Shown piece after piece: positions 52,089 through 62,044 of a stretch of DNA of 64,000 nucleotides (positions within the stretch are counted from its first letter, which is position 1; each line of letters opens with the position of its first letter). The notes beneath the pieces are model-generated. The model had not been told where the DNA came from, did not search any database, and saw only the letters and a list, made by a program, of their open reading frames with translations. Origin of the DNA: Azorinus chamasolen (lineage: Eukaryota > Mollusca > Bivalvia > Cardiida > Solecurtidae); the NCBI GenBank assembly GCA_963576725.1, contig OY755247.1, forward strand, positions 13,396,534 to 13,460,533. The letters are read 5' to 3'. The position numbers and the translations under genes are program-made.

Positions 52089-53891
52089 ACAAGAGCACCG
52101 CGAGACGGGGCAATATACGCCCGAAGGCTGTTCTATTTACACAATGTGTGAACCTTCAGAAGTTGCGCATATGAGGTCTATTAGGGCTAAGGCAATAGCA
52201 AGGAGAGTAAAACTGCTTATTGTAATAGTAATCTTTTATTTGTCTTTGGGCCTACTGAAAGCTGAAAAAGGAGCATTTATTTTGAAAAAAAAGTAGCAGG
52301 TAAAAGGAATAACAAAGAAACATTTTCTTTACAACAAATAATTAGAAGAGAGCCCACAGTTTGAAGAAATTATGTTGAAAAATAAAGGAGGAGTGAAATT
52401 GCTACCCGAAACTATCAAAGGGCAATAACTCCAGAATGAACAAGTTTGAAATAAGTGAATAAATATCCAAGATATGAGCATGGTAAGAACAGTGTACATA
52501 GCAATCATTTTCAGACTTTCAGACTTTTTTGAACTTTGGAAAAAAAGTCGAGAAAGTTTAAACCGAACGTGACATAAGTGCGTTTAACCTTTCACCTTCA
52601 AATATGACTGACCTTAAAGGTAATGATGTAGGTCTAGTTAGCTACAGCCAGGACACAAAATTTGCTAACGCTCTATTTGTGACCTTGACCTTGAAAGTTC
52701 ACAATTGGGTTTTGTATGCAACACACCTTCAAGCGGTTCTGAAGCCCTATTTGTGACCTTGACCTTGAAAGTTCACAATTGGGTTTTGTACGCGACACAC
52801 CTTCAAGTGATACTGAACATATGTGTGAAAGAATTTTGAAAATCGGAGAAAAAATGAGTAAGTTATAGCCAGGACACGAATTTGCTAACGGACGGACAGA
52901 ATTGCTAACGCCCTATTTGTGACCTTGACCTTGAAAGTTCACCATTGGGTTTTGTACGCGACACACCTTCAAGTGATACTGAACATATGTGTGAAAGAAT
53001 TTTGAAAATTGGTGAAAAGATGAGTAAGTTTTACCAAGGACACGAAAATTGCTAACGCCCTATTTGTGACCTTGACCTTGAAAGTTCACAATTGGGTTTT
53101 GTACGCGACACACCTTCAAGTGATACTGAACATTTGTGTGAAAGAATTTTGAAAATCGGAGAAAAAATGAGTAAGTTATAGCCAGGACACGAATTTGCTA
53201 ACGGACGGACGGACAGAATTGCTAACGCCCTATTTGTGACCTTGACCTTGAAAGTTCACCATTGGGTTTTGTACGCGACACACCTTCAAGTGATACTGAA
53301 CATACGTGTGAAAGAATTTTGAAAATTGGTGAAAAGATGAGTAAGTTTTAGCAAGGACACGAAAATTGCTAACGCCCTATTTGTGACCTTGACCTTGAAA
53401 GTTCACAATTGGGTTTTGTACGCGACACACCTTCAAGTGATACTGAACATTTGTGTGAAAGAATTTTGAAAATCGGAGAAAAAATGAGTAAGTTATAGCC
53501 AGGACACGAATTTGCTAACGGACGGACAGACAGACGGACATACTAACAAATGGGTAGTTGTGTGACTTTTTCCTTTGATCTTTTCTTGTGGGACTAGTCC
53601 CACAAGAAAAACTATTTTTGGCTCTAACTTTGGAAAAGAATGATCTGGAAGCTAACCCTAACCCTAACCCTATGTCCCACAACTGGCCAGGTTAATGTCA
53701 CAAGAAATGGCCAGGTTAATGTCACAAGAGATGGCCAGGTTAATGATTTTACTTGTGTGACTAGTTAGAAAAAGTCACACAACTACCCATTGGTGAGTGC
53801 GGACGGACAGACAGACGGACAGACAGACGGACACCCAGCCAGACGGCCAGACGATGGAGACCATAACATAATACGACCCTTCGGGCGTATA
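52089..53891 (+). mobile_element. Helentron-like element with ~150-170-bp units, nested in C
   Basis: Start ACAAGAGCACCGCGAGACGG with ATACGCCCGAAGG near the left end; 3' end CGACCCTTCGGGCGTATA, so the left motif and the right end are complementary. Core units contain CCCTATTTGTGACCTTGACC and TTTTGTACGCGACACACC (about 52745, 52910, 53057, 53229, 53383; two alternating lengths, one with an ACGGACGGACAG spacer). Followed by ACGG/ACAG tracts. No protein encoded. Confidence 0.7.
53546..53794. mobile_element. Foldback element K inside the microsatellite
   Basis: Terminal inverted repeats ATGGGTAGTTGTGTGACTTT (53550) and AAAGTCACACAACTACCCAT (ending 53790). Inside: a perfect 22-bp palindrome centred on GGGACTAGTCCC, CTAACCCTAACCCTAACCC (telomere-like), and three 22-24-bp units with TGGCCAGGTTAATG. 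Confidence 0.75.
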
Positions 53892-54033
53892 AAAAGGAGC
53901 ATGTACAATAGAAAAGGAAAATTTTAGAATTGTGTAGTTTTTAAACCAATGCGATTAATACAGCAAATGCTCTATTTATCCCTATGGTTTAAAAAAAAGG
54001 ATTTTTACAGAGGCGTCAAAAGGTGTCAATATG

Positions 54034-54228
54034 ATTTTGTTTGTGTTGATTAACCTTGTCCGTTTCTGCTCACTATGGGCTAATTGGATGCCCCAGAGAG
54101 AGGACAGAGGATACAGAGAAACCCGGGCGCGATGCCCTACTCTTATTATCCACTGAGTTTCTCTGGTTCTTTTAGATGCCCAGTGTAAAGCACTGATACA
54201 TCAGACCTCGGTTTATAGTCTCGTCCGA
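54034..54228 (-). mobile_element. SINE-like retroposon with 11-bp target duplication
   Basis: 195 bp between exact copies of GTGTCAATATG (54023-54033; 54229-54239), inside a C MITE whose consensus has that sequence once. On the minus strand it contains ACTATAAACCGAGGTCTGAT and ends ACACAAACAAAAT. The ACCGAGGTC block resembles a conserved central domain I remember from marine invertebrate SINEs. No clear pol III A/B boxes, so it may be 5'-truncated. Confidence 0.7.
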
Positions 54229-54253
54229 GTGTCAATATGAGGGAATGGGTCAA

Positions 54254-54858
54254 AGAAGCAATAAGTATGTAACAGTCAAAGGGGCAAGAAGTAACAATTT
54301 GATATAGAACAATTTCACGTACCCTATTCGGACAAACTAGTGCAGACCCGGATCAAACGACCTTTGAATGAGTCATTTGATCTGGATCTACACTATTTGT
54401 TACTATATCAGTATATTTCAGGTAATCAAAATGGTGCAAATGTTGAATCATGCAGCTTTACAAACCGTATAGACAAAGGGAGAACAGGTAACTTGGTCGC
54501 AATAAGGGGCTTATAGAGGAAAAATATTTAGGACTTTTTAACCCTTATCAGGCTAAAGACTTTTTAACCCTTATCAGGCTAAGTATGACTTGACACTAGG
54601 TAGTGTTATTCCAATTATCGAAAAAATATTTTCAGTCTACTATCTATAGTAATTCTGCCATATTCGATATATAGACTGTATAATTAGTACAGCAGCAACA
54701 GTAATTTTTGTAGTCTAAAGTCCTGTATCTGTATAATCATGATAGTGTCTCTAACAGTATGTTGTGACCATTCATTAGAATTGTCTCGAAGAGACAGCAT
54801 ACAGTTTGATTGACACAAAAACTTAAGCACTTTGAATATATCCCATATCTCGCTCTGT
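54254..54858. other. Unique sequence with small remnants
   Basis: A worn palindrome (54330-54400), a tandem ~27-bp duplication with TTTTTAACCCTTATCAGGCT (54531 and 54559), and a G scrap (54760-54800). Confidence 0.45.
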
Positions 54859-55099
54859 TTAACCCATTATCTCATCGGCTATTTTTAGATACAATCTCTT
54901 TGTATAAATCTACCGAAAAGGAGCATTAACTTGAGAAAAGGAACTTTTTTTTAGAATTTTGAAACCATTGTGATAAATAGAGCATTTACTCCTATAGGAG
55001 CTCTTTTTCTATGGGAGCAAATGCTCTATTTATCACAATGGTTTCACAAGTGACTTTTACTGAGTCGTCAAAAGTCCTCAATATGAGGGAATGGGTTAA
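54859..55099 (-). mobile_element. MITE C, apex enlarged
   Basis: TTAA-CCCATTATCTCATCGGC ... ATGAGGGAATGGG-TTAA; apex contains a second small inverted pair (GGAGCTCTTTTTCTATGGGA). Confidence 0.85.
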
Positions 55100-55512
55100 A
55101 ATAATTGATTATTAATTGATCATCAATTGGTTGCATGAAACCAATGATCGATAGTAAAAATTGGTCCTATTCCCATCACTAACACTTAGTAATAACGTCC
55201 CAATTCATTCAAGCTTTAATAAGGCTTGAACAAATGGGATGTAAGTAAACTTTGCAACAAGTAAAGATTCAAGCAGACTTACAATTCGGCACAAAAAGGA
55301 TTTAATTAACACATCTGATCTGGGCCTCTGGGCTAGATATCTTCACTGGATCCACGCCGTTTGCAAATGCAAATCAGGTCGCAGTTAGCATCACAAGGGT
55401 AAAGTGTCTTCGTATGTCAGTTCAATCAATATTAGGGTAAGATTTCCAAAGGAAATGGACGGATAATGTCTGTCAGCATCGGAAAACGATTAATCACATA
55501 CTCTTTCTACTC
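55100..55512. other. Unique sequence and E palindrome trace
   Basis: E trace at about 55310-55395; no gene. Confidence 0.4.
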
Positions 55513-55746
55513 TTAGATCATATTATTTGATGACCTATGCAAAACTGACCCACAAGAAGATGTGTCTAATCTGAAACGAAAACAAAATCTGTGATGCTGG
55601 ATAGGAATAAGCACCTTAGAATGCAGATGGCAACTCTTGCCTGTTGGTCTACCCATTACCATGCTGATGATGATGTTGAAGACGTTGATACTGAGACAAG
55701 TTTTCTTCAAAAACAGACACGATAACAAAGAGGAAGGATCCACCAA
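55513..55746 (-). other. 77-codon ORF in unique sequence, uncertain
   Basis: A Met-initiated minus-strand frame (MVDPSSLLSCLFLKKTCL...) in MITE-free DNA. A second frame over the same DNA is open for 33 codons and hydrophobic (GGSFLFVIVSVFEENLSQYQ). Neither has a matching acceptor. Possible terminal exon, but unproven. Confidence 0.2.
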
Positions 55747-55782
55747 GAAATCATAATGACATTTGCTTGAATAGACAAAATA

Positions 55783-55991
55783 TTAACCCTTTACCCCATA
55801 AACATATATGCCTCTTTACGCCTTTGCAGAGTAGACCCAGATCAGACAGTCATTTCTACCTGTTTGGTTATGGAGAAATAAAGATCTGATTTAACATTTT
55901 CTTTCAGTGTCCATATGCTGTTATACATATTCATACAACAAATATTCATGATGTGATCATTTTTTACATTAATATTCACGACCAGGGTTAA
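55783..55991 (-). mobile_element. MITE A, palindrome lost
   Basis: TTAA-CCCTTTACCCCATAAAC ... CACGACCAGGG-TTAA. Confidence 0.75.
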
Positions 55992-56007
55992 TCATCTAAT
56001 GGTTTCT

Positions 56008-56240
56008 TAATCCTTTACTCTATAAATACCCCTTTGCAAACAGAGAGATCCAGATCAGTGTCTGCATTGGCCAAAAATTATTGTGTCTATGTGCAATTAT
56101 AACAATTAATATAATTATCCCATTTGCTCCCATGATCCCGTATATATGGGACGTAGGCATGCGGCGTCTGATCAGAGTCTACACTGTTTGCTGATAGGAA
56201 TTTCAATATAAAAGAAAACGCAATTGAAAATTTAGGCCAT
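56008..56240. mobile_element. MITE A remnant joined to E-like palindrome half
   Basis: CCTTTACTCTATAAATACCC start; from about 56118 a different half-palindrome (GCGGCGTCTGATCAGAGTCT) follows. Confidence 0.5.
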
Positions 56241-56251
56241 GCACCTCTAAG

Positions 56252-56369
56252 ATAACCACTCTTTAGAATCGTCTCTTCGAGAGGATTCTTAAGAGTGGTC
56301 ACAACATAGGGTTTGGTGGAGAAATGATGATTTTAGTATTTGAGCACGCAACCTTTATCTGTAGCTCTG
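56252..56369 (+). mobile_element. MITE G, left end lost
   Basis: Apex TCGTCTCTTCGAGAGGATT and intact right half to ATCTGTAGCTCTG. Confidence 0.7.
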
Positions 56370-56410
56370 AGAGATCCAAAATTCCTTGTTGCACGAGTCT
56401 ACAATGAAGT

Positions 56411-56590
56411 AAACCTTTGAATGCAGGAAACAAACACTAGCATTTGAAAAAGAACTATAAATTCAGATCTGAGGACTTCTAGAGGAGACCTCTGATCAGG
56501 GTCTGTACTGTTTGTCATTCAAAATCTTGTAGCAGGTTTATGCCATTCACACTGTATTTCCACTCTGAAAACTCGGCATTGAAACAGCAG
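56411..56590 (+). mobile_element. MITE F, left arm worn
   Basis: CCTTTGAATGCAGGAAACAA start, half palindrome, TCGGCATTGAAAC end. Confidence 0.6.
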
Positions 56591-56629
56591 ACAAGGGCAG
56601 GGTGTTTCAGTTCCAAAAAATGAAGCAAT

Positions 56630-56844
56630 TCAACCCTTTCCCTGTGGCATAATCATGTACATATTAATTAGATTGTTTTTTATGATGGTATATTAATACA
56701 GGATATCTTGGTAGAATCAATCTATATTATACCATAAGCAAACAGAGCAGACCCTGATCAGATGACTCCTACAGGAGCCATCTGATCTGGGTCTAGTCTG
56801 TTTGCAAAGGCATGAAAAGGCATCTATATGAGGGAAATGGTTAA
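56630..56844 (+). mobile_element. MITE A, full copy
   Basis: TCAA-CCCTTTCCCTGTGGC ... ATGAGGGAAATGG-TTAA. Confidence 0.8.
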
Positions 56845-57029
56845 TAGTTATGATATACCAGAGTTTGTCTTATGGTAACAGCTAGAATAATAATGATATG
56901 AGGCGACGTGTAATATAATTGATGAATCAATAGTTACTGAATACAGAAACTGAGTGAAACTGCCCATTACAGAGCACATGTCTCATACACTGCAATTAAT
57001 GATTGTTTCTATTGTGGAGAATAATGCAT

Positions 57030-57201
57030 TTAACCAATTCCCTCATATTGACGCCTTTTGACGCAAATGCTCTATTTATCATAATGGTTTCAAAACTACA
57101 CAATTCTAAAAATACTTTCCTTTTCACTGATAAATGCTCCTCTTCGGTAGATTTATTCAAAGAGGTAGGATCTAAAAATAGCCTATGAGGTAATGGGTTA
57201 A
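57030..57201 (+). mobile_element. MITE C, left palindrome arm deleted
   Basis: TTAA-CCAATTCCCTCATATTG ... GAGGTAATGGG-TTAA. AATGATTGTTTCTAYTGTGG stands both before (56998) and after (57200), a longer flank duplication. Confidence 0.85.
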
Positions 57202-57249
57202 TGATTGTTTCTACTGTGGCGTAAAATACATAAAACAACGCGGTTAAAG

Positions 57250-57690
57250 CCATCTGCTCTGTTTGCTAATGGAATTATATAGATCTGTTTCTACTGTTTT
57301 CGGACATGGTCAAAACATCCTGTCTATATATAATAATATAAATATTAATGGGTTCTTATGCAGTTATAAAACTTCAGATAAAAATATTCATGATGTCATT
57401 ATTTCTTACATGAATATTTATCAGGTAAAGAATAAATGTCCTTTGATTTCTGTTCAATATTTGTGTAAGAAATAATGGCATCATGAATATTAAAAATTTT
57501 ATTAGTTGAATTTTTAAAACAACATGAACACATGAATGTTTGGTATAGGTAGAAACTAGACAGATCAATTGTAAGCATGCAGATCATCATTATGCCATAA
57601 GCAAACAGAGCAGAACCTGATCAGATGGCTCCTACAGGAGCTGTCTGATCTGGGTCTACTCTGTTTGCTTTTGTATGAAGGAAATGGTTG
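57250..57690. mobile_element. Two MITE A copies in opposite orientation
   Basis: Minus copy (57250-57432) with half palindrome and plus copy (57440-57690) with a full palindrome; outer ends lost. Confidence 0.7.
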
Positions 57691-57706
57691 CTAAGCAACC
57701 ATTTAC

Positions 57707-57813
57707 TTTTATATTCGATACATGGTCAATTTTGGCAGGTTCTACTGCAGGCCATTCATCCGAAGTTCTGAAATATCTGGTACAGAAATCACCATGTTCA
57801 TTGAATCTACCTC
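57707..57813 (-). CDS. Candidate internal coding exon, unidentified
   Basis: Minus strand: acceptor TTGGCCGCTCTCCTGCAAG, then 107 bp open in one frame throughout (GRFNEHGDFCTRYFRTSDEW ...), ending at ATAAAA|GTAAAT. The donor is acceptable, not strong. Base composition is richer than the flanking MITEs. A second frame stays open for 23 codons (EVDSMNMVISVPDIS), so the frame is uncertain. Protein not recognised. Confidence 0.3.
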
Positions 57814-57837
57814 CTTGCAGGAGAGCGGCCAATAGGA

Positions 57838-58003
57838 TTACCAATGCAAAAAGTTTGGAAATATGCGAGATGCCAAAATAATTTGGCATCTCATCAGGAT
57901 CCAAACTCTCTGATATTCTCACTTCAATTCTGTAAACAAAAACTTTCAGAACTGCTGCAGACCTGACCTTTTCCAGACAACATTTAAGCCAGCGTGCAAA
58001 AAG
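57838..58003 (+). mobile_element. MITE E, full-length
   Basis: ATGCAAAAAGTTTGGAAATA to TCATCAGGATCCAAACT palindrome, right end AGCGTGCAAAAAGTTA. Confidence 0.65.
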
Positions 58004-58242
58004 TTATTGTCTGCTGTCAGTGTGTGGATATTTTCTAAAATTCCTCAGTATCCATGGTAACAATTTAACTAAATTTGACCTGGTAATTATCGTGAAAACA
58101 TACCCTCCATAAAAATCTATTGTCATGGTAATGGTACATTGTCAAGCAGATTTCTATTTCTTTTGGCCTACCACATATTTTTGGAAACAACATCAGGATG
58201 CATAATCAGCCCTTGTGTCTGATCATGAGAACCTTTTTTCTA
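58004..58242. other. Unique sequence
   Basis: No feature recognised. Confidence 0.4.
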
Positions 58243-58440
58243 ACACTGTACTCCATAAATACGCTTTTCTACGCTATACAAACAGAGTATATGCCTTTCT
58301 ACGCTTTACAAACAGAGTAGACCCAGATCAGACAGCTCCTATAGGGTCTGCTCTGTTTGCTTATGAAATAATATAGTTACAGACGATTTTAAAGAGTGGT
58401 CACAACAAAAGATTTGGTGGAGAAATGACAATTTTAGAAT
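58243..58440. mobile_element. MITE A remnant with local duplication, then half G
   Basis: CTTTCTACGCTTTACAAACA and a near copy are in tandem (58264-58316); G right half from 58383. Confidence 0.6.
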
Positions 58441-58634
58441 TTAACCCATTCCCTCATATTGACGACTTTTGATGACTCTGTAAAAGTCACTTTGTGAAAC
58501 CATTGTGATAAATAGAGCATTTGCTCCTATAGGAGCAAATGCTCTATTTATCACAATGGTTTCAAACTACAAAATTCTAAAAATTTCCTTTTCTCTAGTT
58601 AATGATTTATTGTGATAAATAGAGCATTTGCTCT
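58441..58634 (+). mobile_element. MITE C, right end lost
   Basis: TTAA-CCCATTCCCTCATATTG with full palindrome; after TAGTTAATG a second left arm (TTGTGATAAATAGAGCATTT) leads into an E fragment. Confidence 0.8.
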
Positions 58635-58726
58635 GGATCCAAACAGTTTTGAAAGGTTATCACCCATTACACCAGACTATATATACGAGTCACTTCTCAA
58701 TAACTGTGTAGGCGAATGAGTTAAAA

Positions 58727-59117
58727 TTAACTCTTTATGCACTAGTGTTGAAACCGTGATTACGGAGCTCCAGATAAGATGGGTAAATTCAAACATTTTC
58801 AAGTATAGCTCCTTTATTTCTCCAAACCCCATACTGTGACCACTCTTTAGAATCGTCTCGAAGAGATGATTCTAAAAGAGTGGTCACAGTATAGGGTTTA
58901 GCAGAGAAATGACGATTTTAGTACGCACCATTATCTGTAGCTCTGGACTAATTACCTATGCAAACAGTTTGGATTCAGACGAGATGAGATGTTACTTTAT
59001 GAGGTGTCTCACCAGGCCCCAAGCAGTTTTGACACTTTGACTATATTTTTTGCAGATAATTTACAAATTATTGTCGCAGACAAATACCGTAGTTAATAAA
59101 GCGTGCAAAGTGGTAAA
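58727..59117 (+). mobile_element. MITE E interrupted by MITE G
   Basis: TTAA-CTCTTTATGCACTAGTG..GTGATTAC | G | ..AATTACCTATGCAAACAG.. ; right end AAAGCGTGCAAAGTGG. Confidence 0.8.
58763..58945 (+). mobile_element. MITE G nested in MITE E
   Basis: GGAGCTCCAGATAAGATGGG ... CCATTATCTGTAGCTCTG. Host GTGATTAC before it and CTAATTAC after it fit an aged 8-bp duplication (E copy 7172 has GTGATTACCTATGC uninterrupted). Confidence 0.85.
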
Positions 59118-59272
59118 GGTGATTAGCAGACTGCCTTCCTGCATAATTATGACAAATCAATATATAATGAAAACTGGAAACTGTACTTGGTATGATAATC
59201 ATATTGGTTAATCATCAAGAAATGGTGAAAACACATCCTTCTGAATATTGCAAACAAAGTAGAACCAAATGC
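59118..59272. other. Unique sequence
   Basis: No feature recognised. Confidence 0.4.
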
Positions 59273-59482
59273 ATAAAACCTTACAACACTGAATTTTCAA
59301 AGGACTATTCCAAAATGCAAACAGGTCAAGCTTATGGTGAATATTTAGGGATTTTTCTAGGGTGTAAACATGACAAACAGTGTAGACCCTGATGAGAGGG
59401 CTCCTCTAGGAGTCCTCTCATATGGGTCTACACTGTTGAAAAGGACATTAGTCAGACTAGTGTCCTGTACTGTAAGCGTTAA
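59273..59482 (+). mobile_element. MITE B, full copy
   Basis: ATAA-AACCTTACAACACTGAA ... GTACTGTAAGCG-TTAA. Confidence 0.8.
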
Positions 59483-59556
59483 CCCATTACTCCATTGCAA
59501 ACGGAGTAGACCAGGATGAGACGACTCTTGTATGAGCCATCTGATAAAGGTCTGCT
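59479..59556 (-). mobile_element. MITE A fragment sharing a TTAA
   Basis: TTAA-CCCATTACTCCATTGCA followed by palindrome; replaced by the hybrid C at about 59557. Confidence 0.6.
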
Positions 59557-60026
59557 CTCTCCATAAATACGCCTTTTTACGCCTCTGTAGTAACCACTTC
59601 TTGAAACCATTGTGATAAATAGAGCATTTGCTCCTATAGGAGCAAACGCTCTATTTATCACAATGGTTTCAAACTAAAAAATTCTAAAAATGTCCTTTTC
59701 ATTAACTAGCGAAAAGGAAAATATTAGAATTTTGTAGTTTGAAACCATTGTGATAAATAGAGCATTTGCTCCCTCTAAACCGGAATTCTAAAAGAGAAGA
59801 GTTTAGATATTTTCGAGTGATATTGAAGATGAATACTACTTTATAACTGTATGGCCATGTTACGTAGAGAATAATTTAGATACATTTAGGCAGATCGCTG
59901 CTTAATGCAGGATGAAAGTCATGTATTTCTGCATGATTTTCAGCAAATGCTCCATTTATCACAATGGTTTCACAAAGTGACTTTTACAGAGTCGTCACAA
60001 GTCATCAACACGAGGGAATGGGTTAA
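59557..60026. mobile_element. Inverted pair of MITE C copies, second one carrying MITE H
   Basis: First C (A-type left end TCCATAAATACGCCTTTTTA) to about 59700; second C, reversed, has its palindrome split after TTTGCTCC by an H fragment (59772-59944: CTCTAAACCGGAATTCTAAA ...), then ends ACGAGGGAATGGG-TTAA. Confidence 0.75.
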
Positions 60027-60176
60027 TGACAGGATTTCAAAATGACAATCTCGTTCATATATATACATAAATATACAAGTTATCATGCTCAAGTACTCTT
60101 CAAATTACAAATAGTTAATGACGCATGGGAAATGTGCAAGTTCAAAAGGTCATCCTGTTCAACTGTACAATTTAAC

Positions 60177-60366
60177 AGATAAACTCGAGTACTAAAACTG
60201 TCATTTCTTGACCAACGCTTACAATGTTGTGAACACCCTGTTACAGTATAGAATCGTCTCTTTGAGATAATTCTAAAGAATAGTCACAACATAAGGTCAG
60301 GTAGAGAAATAAAGTTAAAAGTTATTCTTGAAAATGTTTTAATTTGCGTATCTTATCTCGACCTCT
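60177..60366 (-). mobile_element. MITE G, worn
   Basis: ACAGATAAACTCGAGTACTA ... TATCTTATCTCGACCTCTG. Arms much mutated. Confidence 0.7.
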
Positions 60367-60367
60367 G

Positions 60368-60621
60368 TTAACCCTTTCCCTGTTCTATGTTTAGTGCAAA
60401 TTTCAATACCTACTGAATATTCATGGACAAATTAATATGAATTTAATGAAATATGCAAGGTGGAATATTGTAGATGTTTTCGAAATAGAAAAACAGATCT
60501 ATCAAATTCCATTAGCAAACAGAGCAGACCCTGATCAGACGGCTCCTATAGGAGCCATCTGATATGGGTCTACTCTTTTTGCAGATACGTGAAAACACGT
60601 TTATATGAGGGAAAGTGTTAA
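60368..60621 (+). mobile_element. MITE A, long subtype, intact
   Basis: TTAA-CCCTTTCCCTGTTCTAT ... GAGGGAAAGTG-TTAA. Confidence 0.85.
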
Positions 60622-60688
60622 CTGTACATGTTGATATCAGTTCTGATCTATCAATAAAATTTTGCATTCAGTCAAATTTGATTCCTGA

Positions 60689-60937
60689 TAACTCTTTACT
60701 CCACAGATAGACCTTTTAACGCCTTTGCAAACAGAGTAGACCCAAATGAGACGGCTCCTGAAGGAGCCATGATGATCAAGGTCTTCTCGATTTGCTTATA
60801 GAATTACACAAATATGATTCTCACAAGAGCCAAACCTTTTTTCTGTCCATATGCCATTATTAGTACTAACTATCAAGTTACATGTAATAAAATTCAAACA
60901 ATCATTATTTCTAACATGAATATTCATGGAGTAAAAG
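60689..60937 (-). mobile_element. MITE A, full-length, worn
   Basis: CTCTTTACTCCACAGATAG ... ATTCATGGAGTAAAAGG. Confidence 0.7.
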
Positions 60938-60980
60938 GATCGGAAACATTTTATCAAGGTCCAAGTTATTCTGATTACAC

Positions 60981-61214
60981 CAGAGCTCCAGATAAGATGC
61001 ATAAATTCAAATATTTTCAAGAATAGCTCCTTTATTTCTCCACCGAACCCATTAATGTGACTACTCTTTAGAATCTTCTCTTCGAGACGATTCTAAAATG
61101 TGATCACAGTATAGGGTTTGGTTTGGTTTGGTTTTTATCTGGTTTTATGTCGTTTTAACAGTTTTTCAGTCAGTCATTTTAGTATTTGGGTACGCACCTT
61201 TATCTGTAGCTCTG
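60981..61214 (+). mobile_element. MITE G with perfect 8-bp target duplication
   Basis: GATTACAC at 60973-60980 and 61215-61222 flank CAGAGCTCCAGATAAGATGC ... CTTTATCTGTAGCTCTG. CAGAG ends and 8-bp duplications define hAT elements. Its right arm carries an extra ~60 bp (GGTTTGGTTTGGTTTTTATC, TTATGTCGTTTTAACAG) that looks like a further, truncated insertion. Confidence 0.95.
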
Positions 61215-61238
61215 GATTACACTTTTGAAAATATAGTG

Positions 61239-61439
61239 TTAACCCTTTCCTCCATAAATACGCCGCCTCTGTAATAACTTCTTCTTGAAACCATTGTGAT
61301 AAATAGGAACAAATGCTCTATTTATCACAATAGTTTCAAACTACAAAATACCAAACTTTTCCTTTTCTCTAATGATCCTTTTCGGTAGATTTTTTCAAAG
61401 AGGTTTGATCTAAAAATAGCCTATGAGGTAATGGGTTAA
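61239..61439 (+). mobile_element. Hybrid MITE: A left end, C core and right end
   Basis: TTAA-CCCTTTCCTCCATAAAT ... GAGGTAATGGG-TTAA; palindrome apex deleted. Confidence 0.85.
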
Positions 61440-61588
61440 CAGATCTACATTGTTTGTATACAATACCCAGCACCAAAGAAACTTACAGTGCTTCGGCTTG
61501 GCTAATTTGTCCACAGAAAGTCATACAAAATGCCAATCGATATCTTTCAATCAATTTAGTCAGATCAGCCGATGTATTGCTGATATTG
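61440..61588. other. Unique sequence
   Basis: No feature recognised. Confidence 0.4.
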
Positions 61589-61925
61589 CAGAGCAACAGA
61601 TAAAGGTGCATATTTAAATGCTAAATCGTCAATTCTGTTGTGACCACTCTTTAAAACAGAGCTAAAGGTGTGCATACAAATACTAAAACCGTCATTTCTA
61701 CATCAAACCCTATACTGTGACCACTCTTTAGGATCACAGTATTGAGTTAAGCGGAGAAATAAAGGATATATTGTTGAATTTTTCTAAATTTAAGCATCTT
61801 ATCTAGAGCTCTGTTTAGAATCCTGTCGATGAGACAATTCTAAAGAGTGGTCAAAAGAAAAGGTTTGGTGGAGAAATATAAAGGAGCAGTTCTTGTAAAT
61901 GTTTTTCTTATCCTTGCCTCTAGAG
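61589..61925. mobile_element. MITE G inserted in MITE G
   Basis: Outer copy: CAGAGCAACAGATAAAGG.. to ACCACTCTTTAAAA (61589-61656) and TTTAGAATCC..to the right end. Inner copy 61657-61813 (CAGAGCTAAAGGTGTGC ... TTATCTAGAGCTCTG). Outer TTTAGAA is repeated at the junctions (TTTAAAA/TTTAGAA). Confidence 0.75.
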
Positions 61926-62044
61926 TACAAGCAATGGATCCTTATATCAAATACAGTGGGTATGAATTTTAGTGTTTGAGATGCTGAGTTACTTGACATT
62001 GATCTGGATCCACTTGCTGTTTGCAAAGGTGAGTTCAGTTGCAC

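Larger units (their letters stand above)
52032..54253 (-). mobile_element. MITE C expanded to 2.2 kb by nested insertions
   Basis: C segments 52032-52088, 53892-54033 and 54240-54253 join to one normal element (..ATCTACC / AAAAGGAGCATG.. ; ..GTGTCAATATG / AGGGAATGGG-TCAA). Confidence 0.85.

Noticed and set aside
53660..53675. Telomere or chromosome end
   Set aside because: Only three CCCTAA-type repeats inside foldback K; ordinary sequence continues on both sides.
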